This document shows positions 24,011 through 36,175 of a stretch of DNA of 64,000 nucleotides, piece after piece. The stretch is from Pseudocercospora fijiensis CIRAD86 (lineage: Eukaryota > Ascomycota > Dothideomycetes > Mycosphaerellales > Mycosphaerellaceae): positions 3,203,337 through 3,267,336 of the forward strand of contig NW_006921532.1 of the NCBI RefSeq assembly GCF_000340215.1. The letters run 5' to 3'. The notes beneath the pieces are model-generated. The model saw only the letters and a list, made by a program, of their open reading frames with translations. It ran no database searches and had not been told where the DNA came from. The translations under genes and the position numbers were made by a program. The stretch's first letter is position 1, and every line of letters starts with the position of its first letter.

Positions 24011-24044
24011 ACTTTACGGTTCCTACTTCCTCGCAATATAAGCG

Positions 24045-24485
24045 ACTATTAGTATACTAGCGACTATTAGTATACTAGCGACTATTAGTATACCTAAGGC
24101 TACCGGCAAGCGCGTTAATAGCTAAGGCAATATACTCGACTACGAGAGCAAACCTACTTAGCGAGCTTATAAGGACATAATAGAAGAAGGGCCTGCTTAG
24201 CGAGCTTAAAAGGATATAATAGAAGAGTAGTAAAGAGCTAGTATATAGGTTAGCTATCGACGTACGACTAAGACTACCGATAAGCGCGTTAATAGCTAAG
24301 GCAACGTGCTCGACTACGAGGGCAAACTACCGCTAAGCAAGCGCGTTAACAGCTAAGGCAACGTACTCGACTACGAGGGCAAACTACCGCTAAGCAAGCG
24401 CGTTAACAGCTAAGGCAACGTACTCGACTACGAAGGGCAAACCTGCTTAGCGAGCTTACGAGGACATAATAGAAGAGCCTGCTTA
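24045..24485. repeat. tandem repeats between direct repeat and DUF6589-like gene
   Basis: Three copies of gcgactattagtatacta (24045-24095) are followed by several copies of a 55-90-bp unit containing gcgcgttaacagctaaggca and tcgactacgagggcaaac, some with an added gcgagcttacgaggacataa block. Confidence 0.8.
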
Positions 24486-24559
24486 GTAGCAAGGATAGTG
24501 TCCGTATCGCTAAAGAAGAAAGAAAGCCGTAGATATGAATTTTAATATATATATAGCTC

Positions 24560-27500
24560 TTGTTATTATGCCCTTACAATAGAGTAAGGAACGATATAAG
24601 CTACAATTACGACTTTACTTTGCCCTCCTACTATTAGCTTTATAACACTTCTAAGCGTTAGATTATATGCTTTGGATCCGCCGAGCCTTTATATACTAGT
24701 AGCATCGACTATTTCTAAGTCTAGGTTAGCAAAGCCCTTATCGTCTACGAACGGCTTATATAGGAACGCCGTATTGTTATCTACTACGCTAGCAGCGACG
24801 GGACCTCGATTAGCACCGCTATTAATACGTTCCCTCGCATTAGTACTATCGATCTTATCTATACTATTAGCAGTAGTGTTAGCCGACGTGCGAGTTACGC
24901 CTCTAACTAGGCGTATATTAGCCTAATATAGTGCCTCGATAGCTAGCACGATTTGAGCTACGCCGAGCTACTAAATATCGTCTAATAGGACTCGTATATC
25001 CTCTCTTAGGCTATCCTATAGCTAGACTTTAGCAAGACTATCTTCGATTAGCTTTAGAGCAAAGGCTACGATATAATTGCCAATCTTCTTCTCGGTATAG
25101 TAGCTAGTGCTCTTAGGTCCTAGGCCTTCGAATATATTGCGGATATTCTTCGAAGCCTCGCGGTTCTAAGAGATAAGCTCTATAGTAGTAGCGATGTTAT
25201 AGGTCGAATTGCTATAGGCTTTAATGTCGTCTGCGTACTCTTTATTATATAGCTTAAGCAACTCGTCGGTAGCAATACCCCTACCGCTATCTATCTTAAC
25301 TACGGAAGACTCGAGGATTGCATCCTAGAGATCCTAGTACGCTGCGCTGCTTAACAACTACCGTATATATACTATCTCCCGACCGTAATTAAGCTAATAA
25401 GCGCTAAAGAAGTTTGGCATAAGGATGTTAATTATACGTCGAAGATGCCCGATATCTATCTTACGGATTGCCTCGTAGATAGTAAGATAGTTGTCGATTT
25501 CAATTAGTATACGCGCTATAGTAGTAAAGTTAGGATCGACGATACGGCCGGTATTATCCTTACTAACCTATGCTTTCTAAGTAAGGGCTATCTCGTAGAC
25601 AGCTTCTACGACTTCTAGGTACTACTTAGGAGTAATACGGTTCTTAATTACATACCGCATAGCATCGATATAGCTCTTATTAGCTAACTTAGGATCTATA
25701 AAGTCTAGCTAGCTACGGTCGATAAAGATTCGAATAACTAAGGCTATAATGCGACCGCGATATAATCGGACTACGACCTGCTTAATAATATAGTACTAGT
25801 ACTTCTTATTAGTTAGACGGGTTACGCTATAGTACGCAGCATTATCCTAGTAGTTATAAGCAAGCTTCTTGCCCTGTCGTAGTTGTTCCGTAGATAATAA
25901 GTCTTTATAGAGGTATAATAGGCGTTTATCTCGACGTAGAACATCGCTACGATAGGCACTATAAACTCCTTACGGTCGTAGGTACGAGTACTCTCGACAC
26001 TGCCGGCTTAGACGCTACGAATACGCTCGACAGTTAGCTAGTCGCTAATAACGATAATAAGCTAGTCCTAGAATGCTTCATTGTCCGGATTAAGCTTAAG
26101 AAACGACTAGAAGATATCGTTGTATACTTTATAGGTCTCCTCGATCGAGGCCTTATTATAATCTAATACTAGTAGCGAGATAATAATCGTTCTACTATCT
26201 TTTAGGTTCTTAATACGGATCTTGTACTATAGCAAACGCGATGTCTTAGTGCCGCTATTCTTTATTAATTTATAGCTGTTAAAGTCGAAGTCCTCGAATA
26301 GCTTCTTTAGCTCCGAACCGAATACAAAGCCTATCGCCTAGTCGATATAATATAGAGATATAGCCTTACGAGCGGCATCCTTCTTATAGCTACGTAAGAT
26401 AACCTTCGGATTTAGCTTCTTCGTACGATCTAGTATGTTCCGGCGGAGCGGCTTCTTTATCGCGCGATATCGAGCAATATAAGAAGTAGTTATATTTCTC
26501 TGCTTCGTAGATTAGCCGATAGCTTGTATACCGTAACGATCCTAGGAGATATAGTAGTTATCGTAGACAATAACAACCGGCTGCTTCTTTATCTTCTTAG
26601 CTAGGGCAATAGCACGCTTGCGATTCTCGATAGCAATCTTGCGAGCGACTGTCTAGATTGTCGAGTAGGCTAAGTATATACTAAGGCTACTAAGTACATT
26701 TACGATACGCCGCTTAATACCGGAAGTGTATAGGAACAAGCCAAAACCCTTCGCGAAGAAACAGGCTTTCTTTAAGGCTATAGACCGAGCTACTATCTAA
26801 GTAATAGTACAGATACGCTTCTCGTATCGGCGGTGCTTGTCTCGTTCTTTAGCGGCATCCTTATCCTCCTAATCGTCGTCGTTATTATCGCCTCCGCTAG
26901 TAGCTAGCTACGACATATCTATGCTAACCTTAGTACGCTTGTTTAGTAGCAGACGCTCGAGCAACTTATACTATATTAGAGCGGTTTCTTAAATGATTTC
27001 TACTATATCTATAAGGTCGGCTAGCTTAACGGCCTTTGTCGTATCGTACTTATTAAAGAACTTCTGTCTAATAAGCTTCTTTAACTTAGAGCGTAACTCT
27101 CGACCGCTAATTAAGCATTCTCGAGCAAAGTTGTTTAGAATGTACCTAATACGACGTCGATAGGTCTTACTACCTAGCTTCTCGACCTACCGGCGGAGGA
27201 ACTTTATTACGCCTAGGGACTCGATCTTAAACTGTGCTATTAGAGTCTTAAACTTCTCCTCGTCGGTCTTGTCGGCTACTGTACGCTGCTGTCGTGTCTT
27301 ACGCTTATTAGTAATAGTAGTAGGAGCTTTGCCTCGCTTGCCGCTATACGTACGTAGTCTATCGATAGTGTCTTCTTTATCCTCGCGATTAGATTCCTAC
27401 TTATTAGCTAGATTAAAGCCTTCGACCTCGTTAGCTATTATCTCTATCTCGACCTTATCGTCGCTTACTCTATCCTCCTATTCCGAAGCCTCGCTCTCGA

Positions 27501-27780
27501 GGTCGTCCTTATCTTCTTATCCGGCCTAAGAACTAATCTCTAGGATTAGCGCTTAACGACGAGCTACGAGGCGACGTGCCTATCGGCTAACTGCAGTCTA
27601 TATGCGATTAATATCTAATGTTAGCAGTGCTGCGCTTAGGTCGCTCGATATGTTTCTAAGAGGGCCCGAAACTAGGCTACTGCCTATAAACGTAAAGGTC
27701 TACGGTAGTAAATCGTCGAGGTCTATATCCTCTAGTATATCGTCGGATATAATAGCGGGCGGCGATGTTTGTTTAGTTAG
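24560..27780 (-). pseudogene. DUF6589-like protein, RIP-degraded and frameshifted
   Basis: A long minus-strand coding region carries TAG stops at former Gln/Trp codons. The N-terminal third is highly charged (Asp/Glu- and Lys-rich, with KRKTRQQRTVADKTDEEK near 27300). The middle and C-terminal parts resemble the fungal DUF6589 family as I remember it: VISDQLTVERIRSVQ (stops read as Gln, near 26030), RKEFIVPIVAMFYVEINA (about 25940), a conserved block ending RGRIIALV (about 25755), DIGHLRRIINILMPNFF (about 25410) and NSTYNIATTIELISQNREAS (about 25180). The frame changes near 25.9 kb, so there is at least one indel. DUF6589 has no established function that I know of, but it is found in high copy in fungal genomes. 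The family call is from memory and untested. Confidence 0.55.
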
Positions 27781-28079
27781 TAATTAGTATGCTTCTCGTA
27801 GCCTTGTCGGCGGATAATTGATATATAGAGGTAGTTAATATGCAAATAACAACTTTATAAACAAGTGTTATAAGATAGAAGAGAGTAGGTTAGACCTAGA
27901 CGCGACTAGTCGCGTAGTATATACAAAAGCACGGACCGAGAATCTGCGAGAACATGCGCTAGCGTATATAACTATCCGTACCGCTTCTTTATAGGTCGAC
28001 GCGTTTCTGCTACGCGTCTACGAACCTCAACCTTCGAACATTAACCTATAACCTTTAATAACAACGTCGACCGCTCTAA

Positions 28080-28860
28080 AGCTTATACGTAGAAGCTAAT
28101 ACCTCTTCTACGACAGACAAGAGCTATAGTATAGTATAGCTCTACTTAACGACTACCTCGAGCCGTAGACTACTAGCGACAATATGTCCGATCTCTACTA
28201 GCGCATCGCCCGTATTAATCTACTCGAGGGTACTAAAGAAGCCGACATCGAGGCGCTTATAAGCAAGGAAATGCAATAGCTAGTTGCTAAAGTTATAAAG
28301 GTCTCGTCCTATACCGATTAAGTTAAGCGCGACATTATTGCAAACATAGTGTCTCGTATACTTAAGGAAGGTAGTATCCTTTACGGCATTAAGCTAACAG
28401 AGTTGTAAGTTAGTACCCTATATAAGCTTGTCTTCGGAGATAGTAAAGATATATAGATAATTAATATCTAAGGCGATAATAGCATTATCTCTAAGGCCTT
28501 CGCTATACTTATCGGAATATATAAGCGCGGCATCGAGAGCGGCAATATAACTACTTCTTCTCGCCGTACTCTTACTACTAACCCTGCCTTCTATACCGGC
28601 ATCGTTTCCGATAGTCTACTCGAGATATAGGACTAGCAGTATACTACGCTAAATAACCTCGCTAAGTACGCTTAACATCTCGGTCGTGCTACTCGTAGTA
28701 GCGGTATTGTCTAATCTAGCGTTATTAAGGTTTAGGTCGTTATCGATAAGACTAAGAGCACCGAGTCTCGTACTACGGTATACTAGTCGATTATCGAGGG
28801 ACCCGAGAAGGACTTAGTTAAGGCTTTTAAGGAAGTCTTTAATCGATACTAATCGCGGTA
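28080..28860 (+). pseudogene. unknown gene divergent from the DUF6589-like gene
   Basis: A + strand frame with TAG/TAA stops at likely Gln/Trp codons encodes roughly 220-260 residues with ordinary charged composition (segments such as LLEGTKEADIEALISKEM and EGPEKDLVKAFKEVFNRY). I do not recognise a family. About 300 bp of AT-rich sequence separate its start from the start of the DUF6589-like gene, so the two appear to form a divergently transcribed pair. The antisense frame is also fairly open, so the strand call is moderate. Confidence 0.4.
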
Positions 28861-29664
28861 TGTATTTAGTCGTGTATTGTTTAGCTATATACTAATAATT
28901 TGTAGGACATATATGCGTACTATAAGCTCCGCTAAGCGACCTCCGCTTATCGACTAGAACACAACACTACTACGTCGCATCGATATAAATAGCATATAGA
29001 ATGTCTTAGAATTGCACGCGTAACAAGCGCTAAGTGTTTATAGGTAAAATAAAGGGGGTATAATTTAGCCGGCTTCTACTACTTACTCGTAGAAGCATTA
29101 AAACAACATTATATAGTATTATACCTAGCAAAGAATCTACTTAGAATTGTACGCTCTATAACCTCTAATAGTTCCTTTCTCGAGATATTAGTGTCGCAAT
29201 ATAGGTGTCTGTCGGCCTGCAGCTAAAGCCGGCTAGCTGTAGGCTAGCTAAACAAACCCGGCTTAGGAGATTGATAGTATCTTAACGCTATAACGTCGCA
29301 CGCGATTCATTTTTGCAGCGTTAAACTTACAATTGCACGCGCTATAAGATGCACTTCTAACAATTCTGTATTTCGCGTTATGCGCTAAGTTAGTTATTTT
29401 AGCTGTCTAAATCTGACAGTTTGTGTTTAGACCCTTGCTACGCAAGGCGTTTATAAATAAACGATAATATTACTTACTTAGCCTACGTATACAAGGGTCT
29501 AATAGGAGATAGGTTCTAGCCTAACGCTATAGCATAATAGTCTAGCCTAATAAACTAGCCTATAATATTAGTAAACAGTGTCCGTTCTTGCCTTCTACCG
29601 CGACTAGCCGTTAGTATTAGACCTATAGTAGGTATATATACGTTACTGCCTAGATGTAGTATAA
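28861..29664. other. RIP-mutated spacer between the unknown gene and right direct repeat
   Basis: AT-rich sequence without recognised gene or array. Local repeats of acgcgtaacaagcgct-type and an aagttt-rich stretch are seen, but nothing I can name. Confidence 0.4.
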
Positions 29665-31580
29665 CGTATAGGGTAAAGTTTACTTGCGCTATTGTATAGT
29701 ACTTCGCTTTCTAACAACGTCTTCTTCTATATATAATATATATACTAACAACACTACTACCTATATACCGGTATCCGCCTCGCGCGTAACTAGCGATAGT
29801 ATCTATTCCTCCTTTGTCGTATATAGGTAGCTCTATAGCGATTAATACCTAGATCCCTTACTAGTTCTACGACTTGCTATCGCTAGAACCGCTTAGAGGA
29901 TAGTTAGAGATAAGCGGTCTAATCTAAACAAGCCGATATAGTAGTACCTTTGCTACTAGCGATAAGCGACGATTAAGGAGTAATGCCGATATAGTAGCAC
30001 CTTTGCTACTAGCGAGGATCTCTTAACTGCGACGATAACTAGTAGGCTCCGAAGGGCGCCGACTACGTACTCGAATAAGACCGGACGAGGGTTATTTAGT
30101 TTAATCGCAGTCTTAGTACAAACTATAGAGATCTCGGGTAGATTAGCGGAGGTAAAAACTCTTTAGTAAGGTATACCTATAATGCGGCCGATAGTCTAAC
30201 TAAAGGTAGAAACTCTTTAGCGAGGTATACCTTAAGTAGCGACCCGAAGGCGACTCTCCTACCGAGTAGGTTAATAGGTTTCGTAGCATTGCTATTAGGC
30301 GACTCCTTAGTAGATAGTCTTATCTATTACTACCGGCTTCCTACGTTTAAATTCTTTATAGGATAATACGAGCGCATCTAGTTAAGTTAGCGTAACGTAT
30401 AGGTGTTCTTAGATCCCGATTTAGTTCGAATCTAGTTATTCTAACAGCCTTCTTTTTGCATTGCAACTCGGTTATAGCCTTAGTTGTCGCCTAAGGTCGT
30501 CGCCTAAGAAGCTTGTAACAACTCGATTTTACGGCCTTAGTTATTACGTAAGAGCCTCTAGTATATCGTTTAGTACTTAAGCCTAAAGGCGCTTAGTCTT
30601 CGCTACTATACGACTACAGTCCTTTAAGTACGCCGCTTAGCGCATTAAGACTATTATCCGACTATAGTGTATATCCCTAAACCGAGCGTATTAAGACTGT
30701 TATCCGACTATAGTGCGTATCCCCGAACCGAGCGTATTAAGACTATTATCCGACTGTAGTACGCAAGTGTATTAATATTGCTATCTACCTACAATGCGCT
30801 CGACAACCTTTTCTTTAGTATCTCTAATACTAAGGGCGCAGTTATATACTATTATTATCTAGGTACTAATGCATATCGCTTTAGCGGAAGAGCTGTCGTT
30901 GTTTCGCTTAATAAGTCCCTTCCTATATACCTCGTATACTATAGTTAGTAATAGAATGCGTTAATTGTTATCGCTCTACGCGTAGTATATAGGCTATATA
31001 TAATTCTAGTATACTTCGGAGTATATGCTTTTAAAGCTACTTAGTGCCGCTAGTTAATTAGATCCCCGGACGCTACTGCTCTTATTGTTACTATCTCGTA
31101 TAGTAGCTAGTTTATCGGAATAATCGTTACTAGGATTCGAGCAATAGAGAGCGTTAACGTAAGAGGGCTATCGTAGCTTCTCGAATGCATATTATCGCTC
31201 TACGTATCTATCCTTGCCGTATATATTATAGTGCCTACGAGAGTATGCGGTGCAATAAGTATAGTATTAGAGTTAGCTTCTCGACTCCTTAACTTCTCGA
31301 CTCCTCGACTTCTCGGATATCGGTAGCGATTCTTCGTACCTAAGGCGGCCGTCGTTATCGTATTAGACACTTTTGCTAGCGCGCTTTGCTAGAAATGCGC
31401 TTAATCGACGTATCTCGCTATATTAGTAATACTATTATAAAAGTCGTAGAGGCGGTATTGTATTTTAATAATATACGGACGGAAGCAGCTATAACGTTAA
31501 ATCCCGCTAATTATACGCTCTACCGTACTAAATCCGGATCTTAGTAGGACTCGGCATCCCTATTATTTCTTCGAATTTAC
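29665..31580. repeat. long direct repeat, right copy (about 1.9 kb)
   Basis: This is the same-orientation counterpart of 22190-24010 with diverged sequence and small indels. It includes two ggtaaaaactctttagtaag-like sub-repeats (30148-30220) and three copies of gcgtattaagactattatcc (30640-30770). The two copies flank the DUF6589-like gene and its divergent partner, 5.7 kb apart. Confidence 0.75.
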
Positions 31581-31849
31581 GCTTCTCGACTATATACTAT
31601 TTAATTATCGACCCTACGACTATCGGCCGTTTAAGACTGACTTTAAATGCGCTCTACTACTTATTAACGAGCCGACTAACTTCGGGCACTACGAAGGCAA
31701 CCCTACCGGTAGGCTCTACTAAAGCAGGTCTTTAATAAGCGAGAGAGCACTTAGGTTATATCGTCCTCCTCGAGAGAGGCGAGGTCTCTAATAAGCAAGG
31801 AAAGTACTTAGGTTATGTCGTCCTACTCGAAACTACTTAGCGACTAGTG

Positions 31850-32290
31850 CTATTTAAGGTTCGAATTAACTTTTAGTACCCCCGACGGTAGTAGGTCCTA
31901 TAGTTAGGACAGCTATTTAAGTCGACCTAGGCTATTCGAATTAACTTTTATTAACTTTTAGTAACTTTTAGTACCCCCGGCGGTAGTAGGTTCTATAGTC
32001 GGGACAGCTATTTAAGTCGACCTAGGCCGTTTGAATTAACTTTTAGTAACTTTTAGCAACTTTTAGCACCCCCGGCGGTAGTAGGTCTTATAGTCGGGAC
32101 AGCTATTTAAGTTAACCTAGGCCGTTCGAATTAACTTTTAGCAACTTTTAGCAACTTTTAGCACCCCCGGCGGTAGCAGGTCTTGTAGTCGGGATAGCTA
32201 TTTAAGTCGACCTAGGCTATTCGAATTAACCTTTATTAACTTTTAGCAACTTTTAGTAGTAGTAGGTCTGCTAGTTAGAATAGGTATTAT
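31850..32290 (+). repeat. 95-bp tandem array with ttttagcaac motifs
   Basis: The block cccccggcggtagtaggtct starts at 31879, 31974, 32069 and 32164, an exact 95-bp period, with a partial fifth copy to about 32275. Each unit has two or three aacttttagcaac motifs followed by the GC block and gggacagctatttaagtcga. It is homologous, in inverted orientation, to 38868-39600. Confidence 0.9.
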
Positions 32291-35200
32291 AGTAGGATAG
32301 GTCTTATACTAGCTTTTCGCGTTAACCTCTAATATATCTTACAAACTTCGGTAACATTTATTAGCATCTATCTAGATTATAGAGTTCTTATTATACTATG
32401 TCGCTTCCTTCTAGCGGCCGCCTTACTTCTATTATACCTACGTATAATCTGTTTTCCCTTAACCTAACGCCTCCGACGGCGCTAAAGCTTATCGATAGGA
32501 GAAACTAGTAAAGATAAGGACTGCCTTCTACTTATATCGAGTATATTAGTATATAACTAGTCGAGTACTATCTAGATAACCTCGCCCGCGTCGATAATTC
32601 TAGCGGCAACAATCGTAGCAAAGTCGGCTTCTTTAGGGCAGGCGCCTAATAGTAATTCCGGTAGATACTCGGAGTCGGAGTCTCCCTCTATCCCTATCTA
32701 TATCTCTAATCCTATATCCGCCTAATATGCTTCTAATAGAGATATAAGAACGCGCTCCGACGCGTCCTACTTAATACTCTCTTCGACGTCGATATAGTCC
32801 GCCTTATCCTACTCTCTAGAACTACTATAGTCGCGACTACATTTGCTTCGCTAGTCGATTATACTACGTTAATATCTAAGAAGGTTTACTCGTTATTCGA
32901 TCGCTCGTTAACTCTAAGGTATATAGTCTAGATCGTCTTTATAGAGGTAGTTATAGGACTTCGCTACGTTTTTCTAGCTCGTATCGTTGCATTAAAGGCA
33001 GTAAATAAAGGCCGTAACTAGCCTCTAATCTATAGCGGGCGTCTAGTTTATCTTGCTACGTCGGTCTCGTATTAAAAGGCTTGAGGGGTAAAATATCTAC
33101 GTCCTACGATCGGTGTACATAGTCTAGAAGGGAGACATAGAAGATGCTATGTCTGTCCTCCGTAATACTAAGTAAGGTGCTAATAGTAGATTTTTAATTT
33201 TTACTTTCGTATAATATATTAACGATTATAAGTTAAGTAAGGCTATTAGTCTAGCGATACGGTAGAGACATATTCGAAAGTAACGATTATTGTTTTGCGT
33301 AAGTATACTATATCGTTACCCTTAAGACGGCAATCCGCCTTAACCTAATCCCGAGTAATAGCAATAGCAACTATAATAACAACGCTAACGCTAAACGACT
33401 AATACCGGGCATTGCAAGGCTCGTATCTAGTACCTCTATCTACTATAACCGGAGTCCCTAGGCTCGAGGAAACTTAGTTCGATACGACTTACGCGGCTAA
33501 AGGTCGCTACTACTATATCGCTTCTATATAGCACGTATAGTGCTATTTAGACGACGCTATTTAACCCGGAGTGTAATAGGACTTACTAGCGGTGCTACGG
33601 ATGTACCCTTTAGTCGTCCTCGTAGTCTTTTTACTCCTATAGGTGCTCTAATTCCGCTTCTCGGTCTAGAATTATAGAAGCTAGGCGAGCCGCGCTACTC
33701 TCTATATACCGAAGGAGCTCTTTTACTACTCGGTACTATAGACCCTCGATATATCGACCGTACCTAATACGAGACCTAAGACGTGCTAATAATCTCGAGT
33801 GCTTCTAGATATATCGTTAGTAGAGTCGGACCTCTGCCCCCTACCCTAGCCGCGGCGTCCCCTAGGATATACGAATCTAACCTCGAAGCTAATCGCGGAT
33901 ATAAAGCAACCGATCGATCTCGACGTCGTATCCCTTTAGAGTAGTAATCTACGAGTAAACTTAACTTATTACGATACGGCTAAGGTAAGTAGTATCGAGA
34001 TATAGCTAAAGTACTTTTAATACGTACGCGCTCCGGTTTTTGCCTAGTAGAGTACTAAACCCCCCGTTAGCCGCTTTCGTAAGTAGAGGTTTTAGAGCCT
34101 CTAATTGTATCGGTATTAGCTCTAGGCTAGAGCTCGACGGATTAAGCTATCTCGCTATAGCCTCTACCTAATCGGAGAGGGATATATCGGGAAATATATA
34201 TTCTTCTAGAAGGGAGCTCGTTAGACTTAGTTAAGCCGCCGATACTATCTCGTTTATAACGAATAGTTCCGATGCTTCCTCGGGACTAGCTTATCTACGC
34301 TAGCTCGATAGTACTCCCGGGTACTACGGAGGATAGTCTTCTAGAGCCTGCATTCGAGGCTAGCGAGGGGTACCTTTTAGATATACTATCGCGGTCGAGG
34401 TCGAGAAACGTATAGCCTTTAATCTAACTGTCGAGGAGGCGGTAAAGCTACTCGATCGTCGGGTTACGTAGTCTAATGCCTTATTAGGTTAATTATAGCG
34501 AATATAGTGCCGCAGATATACGTATACTCTTACTCGCTATTATCCTCCTTGTCGCCTATAAGATTAATTACTAATAGAAGTATATACTATCGACCGCTCG
34601 CTAATAATTTAGAATAGTTAGATAATTAGCCCTTATTAATAGAGCGATATACAGCTAGAATTGCGAGTCTAGCATTCTATATATTAGATATATTAAAAGG
34701 GAAGAATTAGCCGGGATCTTATACTAGCGCTATAGACTAACTAAACTTAATAAAAACACTATATAGGCCTACTTTACCGTAACGCGCTCCGATTGCTTAG
34801 TTACATTTTATATAAGCGCTTATATCCGAATACTATAGTTTCTTAACGAACTTGCCTCCTTACCCTCGTCTCCGTTCTACGCCTTTCTTATCTTTACTTG
34901 CTGCGCTAGTATTCGGGCGTATTTCGCGAGAAGCGGGAACAGCTATATCCGACTATATATCGGCCTTCTATTCGTACGAAACCTGCTATTATATATCCGC
35001 TACCTCTTATCTTCGTCTAGTCGCTCGGGTTTCTAATAGAGGTTTAGAAGATTTCGACTGTTTACGCTTAGCTCGACCCTTAACTAAATAGCTATTACCT
35101 TCTTCGCGTTGCTTATACTGCTCTAAGCTGCTCTAGAAGTTCGATAGTAAAGGTATACTACCGTTACGCGGTAGCGCTTCGGTACTCCGTACGACGTCTT

Positions 35201-35640
35201 CTAGTCTAGTCTCCGGCTTTGTCTTAATAGTAGGTCCTATATATTCGGACGCGGTTACTAGGGCCGTAGTCGTACTACTATCCTCCTTATCGCTCGGGCC
35301 TAGGCTTATTATTAGGTCGACGAATTATCGATCCCCGATAGGTTCGGATTTTACAAAGACCTCCTTAGGGACTAGATTAGTCGGTAGTAGAGGCGTCCGG
35401 ACGCTAGCCCTAGTAGGTAGTTTTATCTTTCTTATTAGCGTAGGAGTCGTTACTAGCCCCTAATCCTACTAATCCCCTTTATCCGCCGATCTTCCGAAAG
35501 AGTCTATAGTACTCCCTACTTTATTCTCTAAGGCGGCTTTATTATCTAACACCTCTTCCTTATCTAAGGTCGGCTAGCTCGCTATACGTCGACGATTTTA
35601 ATAAGAAGTATTACTTATCTGCTCGACGAGTATCTTAATT
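32291..35640 (-). pseudogene. large unknown minus-strand coding region, part 2 (C-terminal side)
   Basis: I do not recognise this gene. The minus strand gives ordinary charged protein sequence when TAG/TAA are read as Gln. The best segments are 35590-34500 (for example TNLVPKEVFVKSEPIGDR and AILAVYRSINKG) and 32800-32300, which ends in a very basic tail (RRRRRQVKGKQ...RYNRSKAAARRKRH). Between 34400 and 33300 more than one frame is open, so frameshifts are likely. The + strand open frame at 34852-35091 is a shadow of this one. It is probably continuous across the gap with 36176-38870, giving a gene of about 6.5 kb. Confidence 0.45.
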
Positions 35641-36175
35641 NNNNNNNNNNNNNNNNNNNNNNNNNNNNNNNNNNNNNNNNNNNNNNNNNNNNNNNNNNNN
35701 NNNNNNNNNNNNNNNNNNNNNNNNNNNNNNNNNNNNNNNNNNNNNNNNNNNNNNNNNNNNNNNNNNNNNNNNNNNNNNNNNNNNNNNNNNNNNNNNNNNN
35801 NNNNNNNNNNNNNNNNNNNNNNNNNNNNNNNNNNNNNNNNNNNNNNNNNNNNNNNNNNNNNNNNNNNNNNNNNNNNNNNNNNNNNNNNNNNNNNNNNNNN
35901 NNNNNNNNNNNNNNNNNNNNNNNNNNNNNNNNNNNNNNNNNNNNNNNNNNNNNNNNNNNNNNNNNNNNNNNNNNNNNNNNNNNNNNNNNNNNNNNNNNNN
36001 NNNNNNNNNNNNNNNNNNNNNNNNNNNNNNNNNNNNNNNNNNNNNNNNNNNNNNNNNNNNNNNNNNNNNNNNNNNNNNNNNNNNNNNNNNNNNNNNNNNN
36101 NNNNNNNNNNNNNNNNNNNNNNNNNNNNNNNNNNNNNNNNNNNNNNNNNNNNNNNNNNNNNNNNNNNNNNNNNNN
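35641..36175. other. assembly gap (535 N)
   Basis: A run of 535 Ns whose non-round length suggests a size estimated from read pairs. It interrupts the large minus-strand coding region. Confidence 0.99.

Noticed and set aside
34852..35091. 79-codon + strand frame
   Set aside because: The minus strand at this place gives a more ordinary charged protein that extends far on both sides; the + frame is its shadow.
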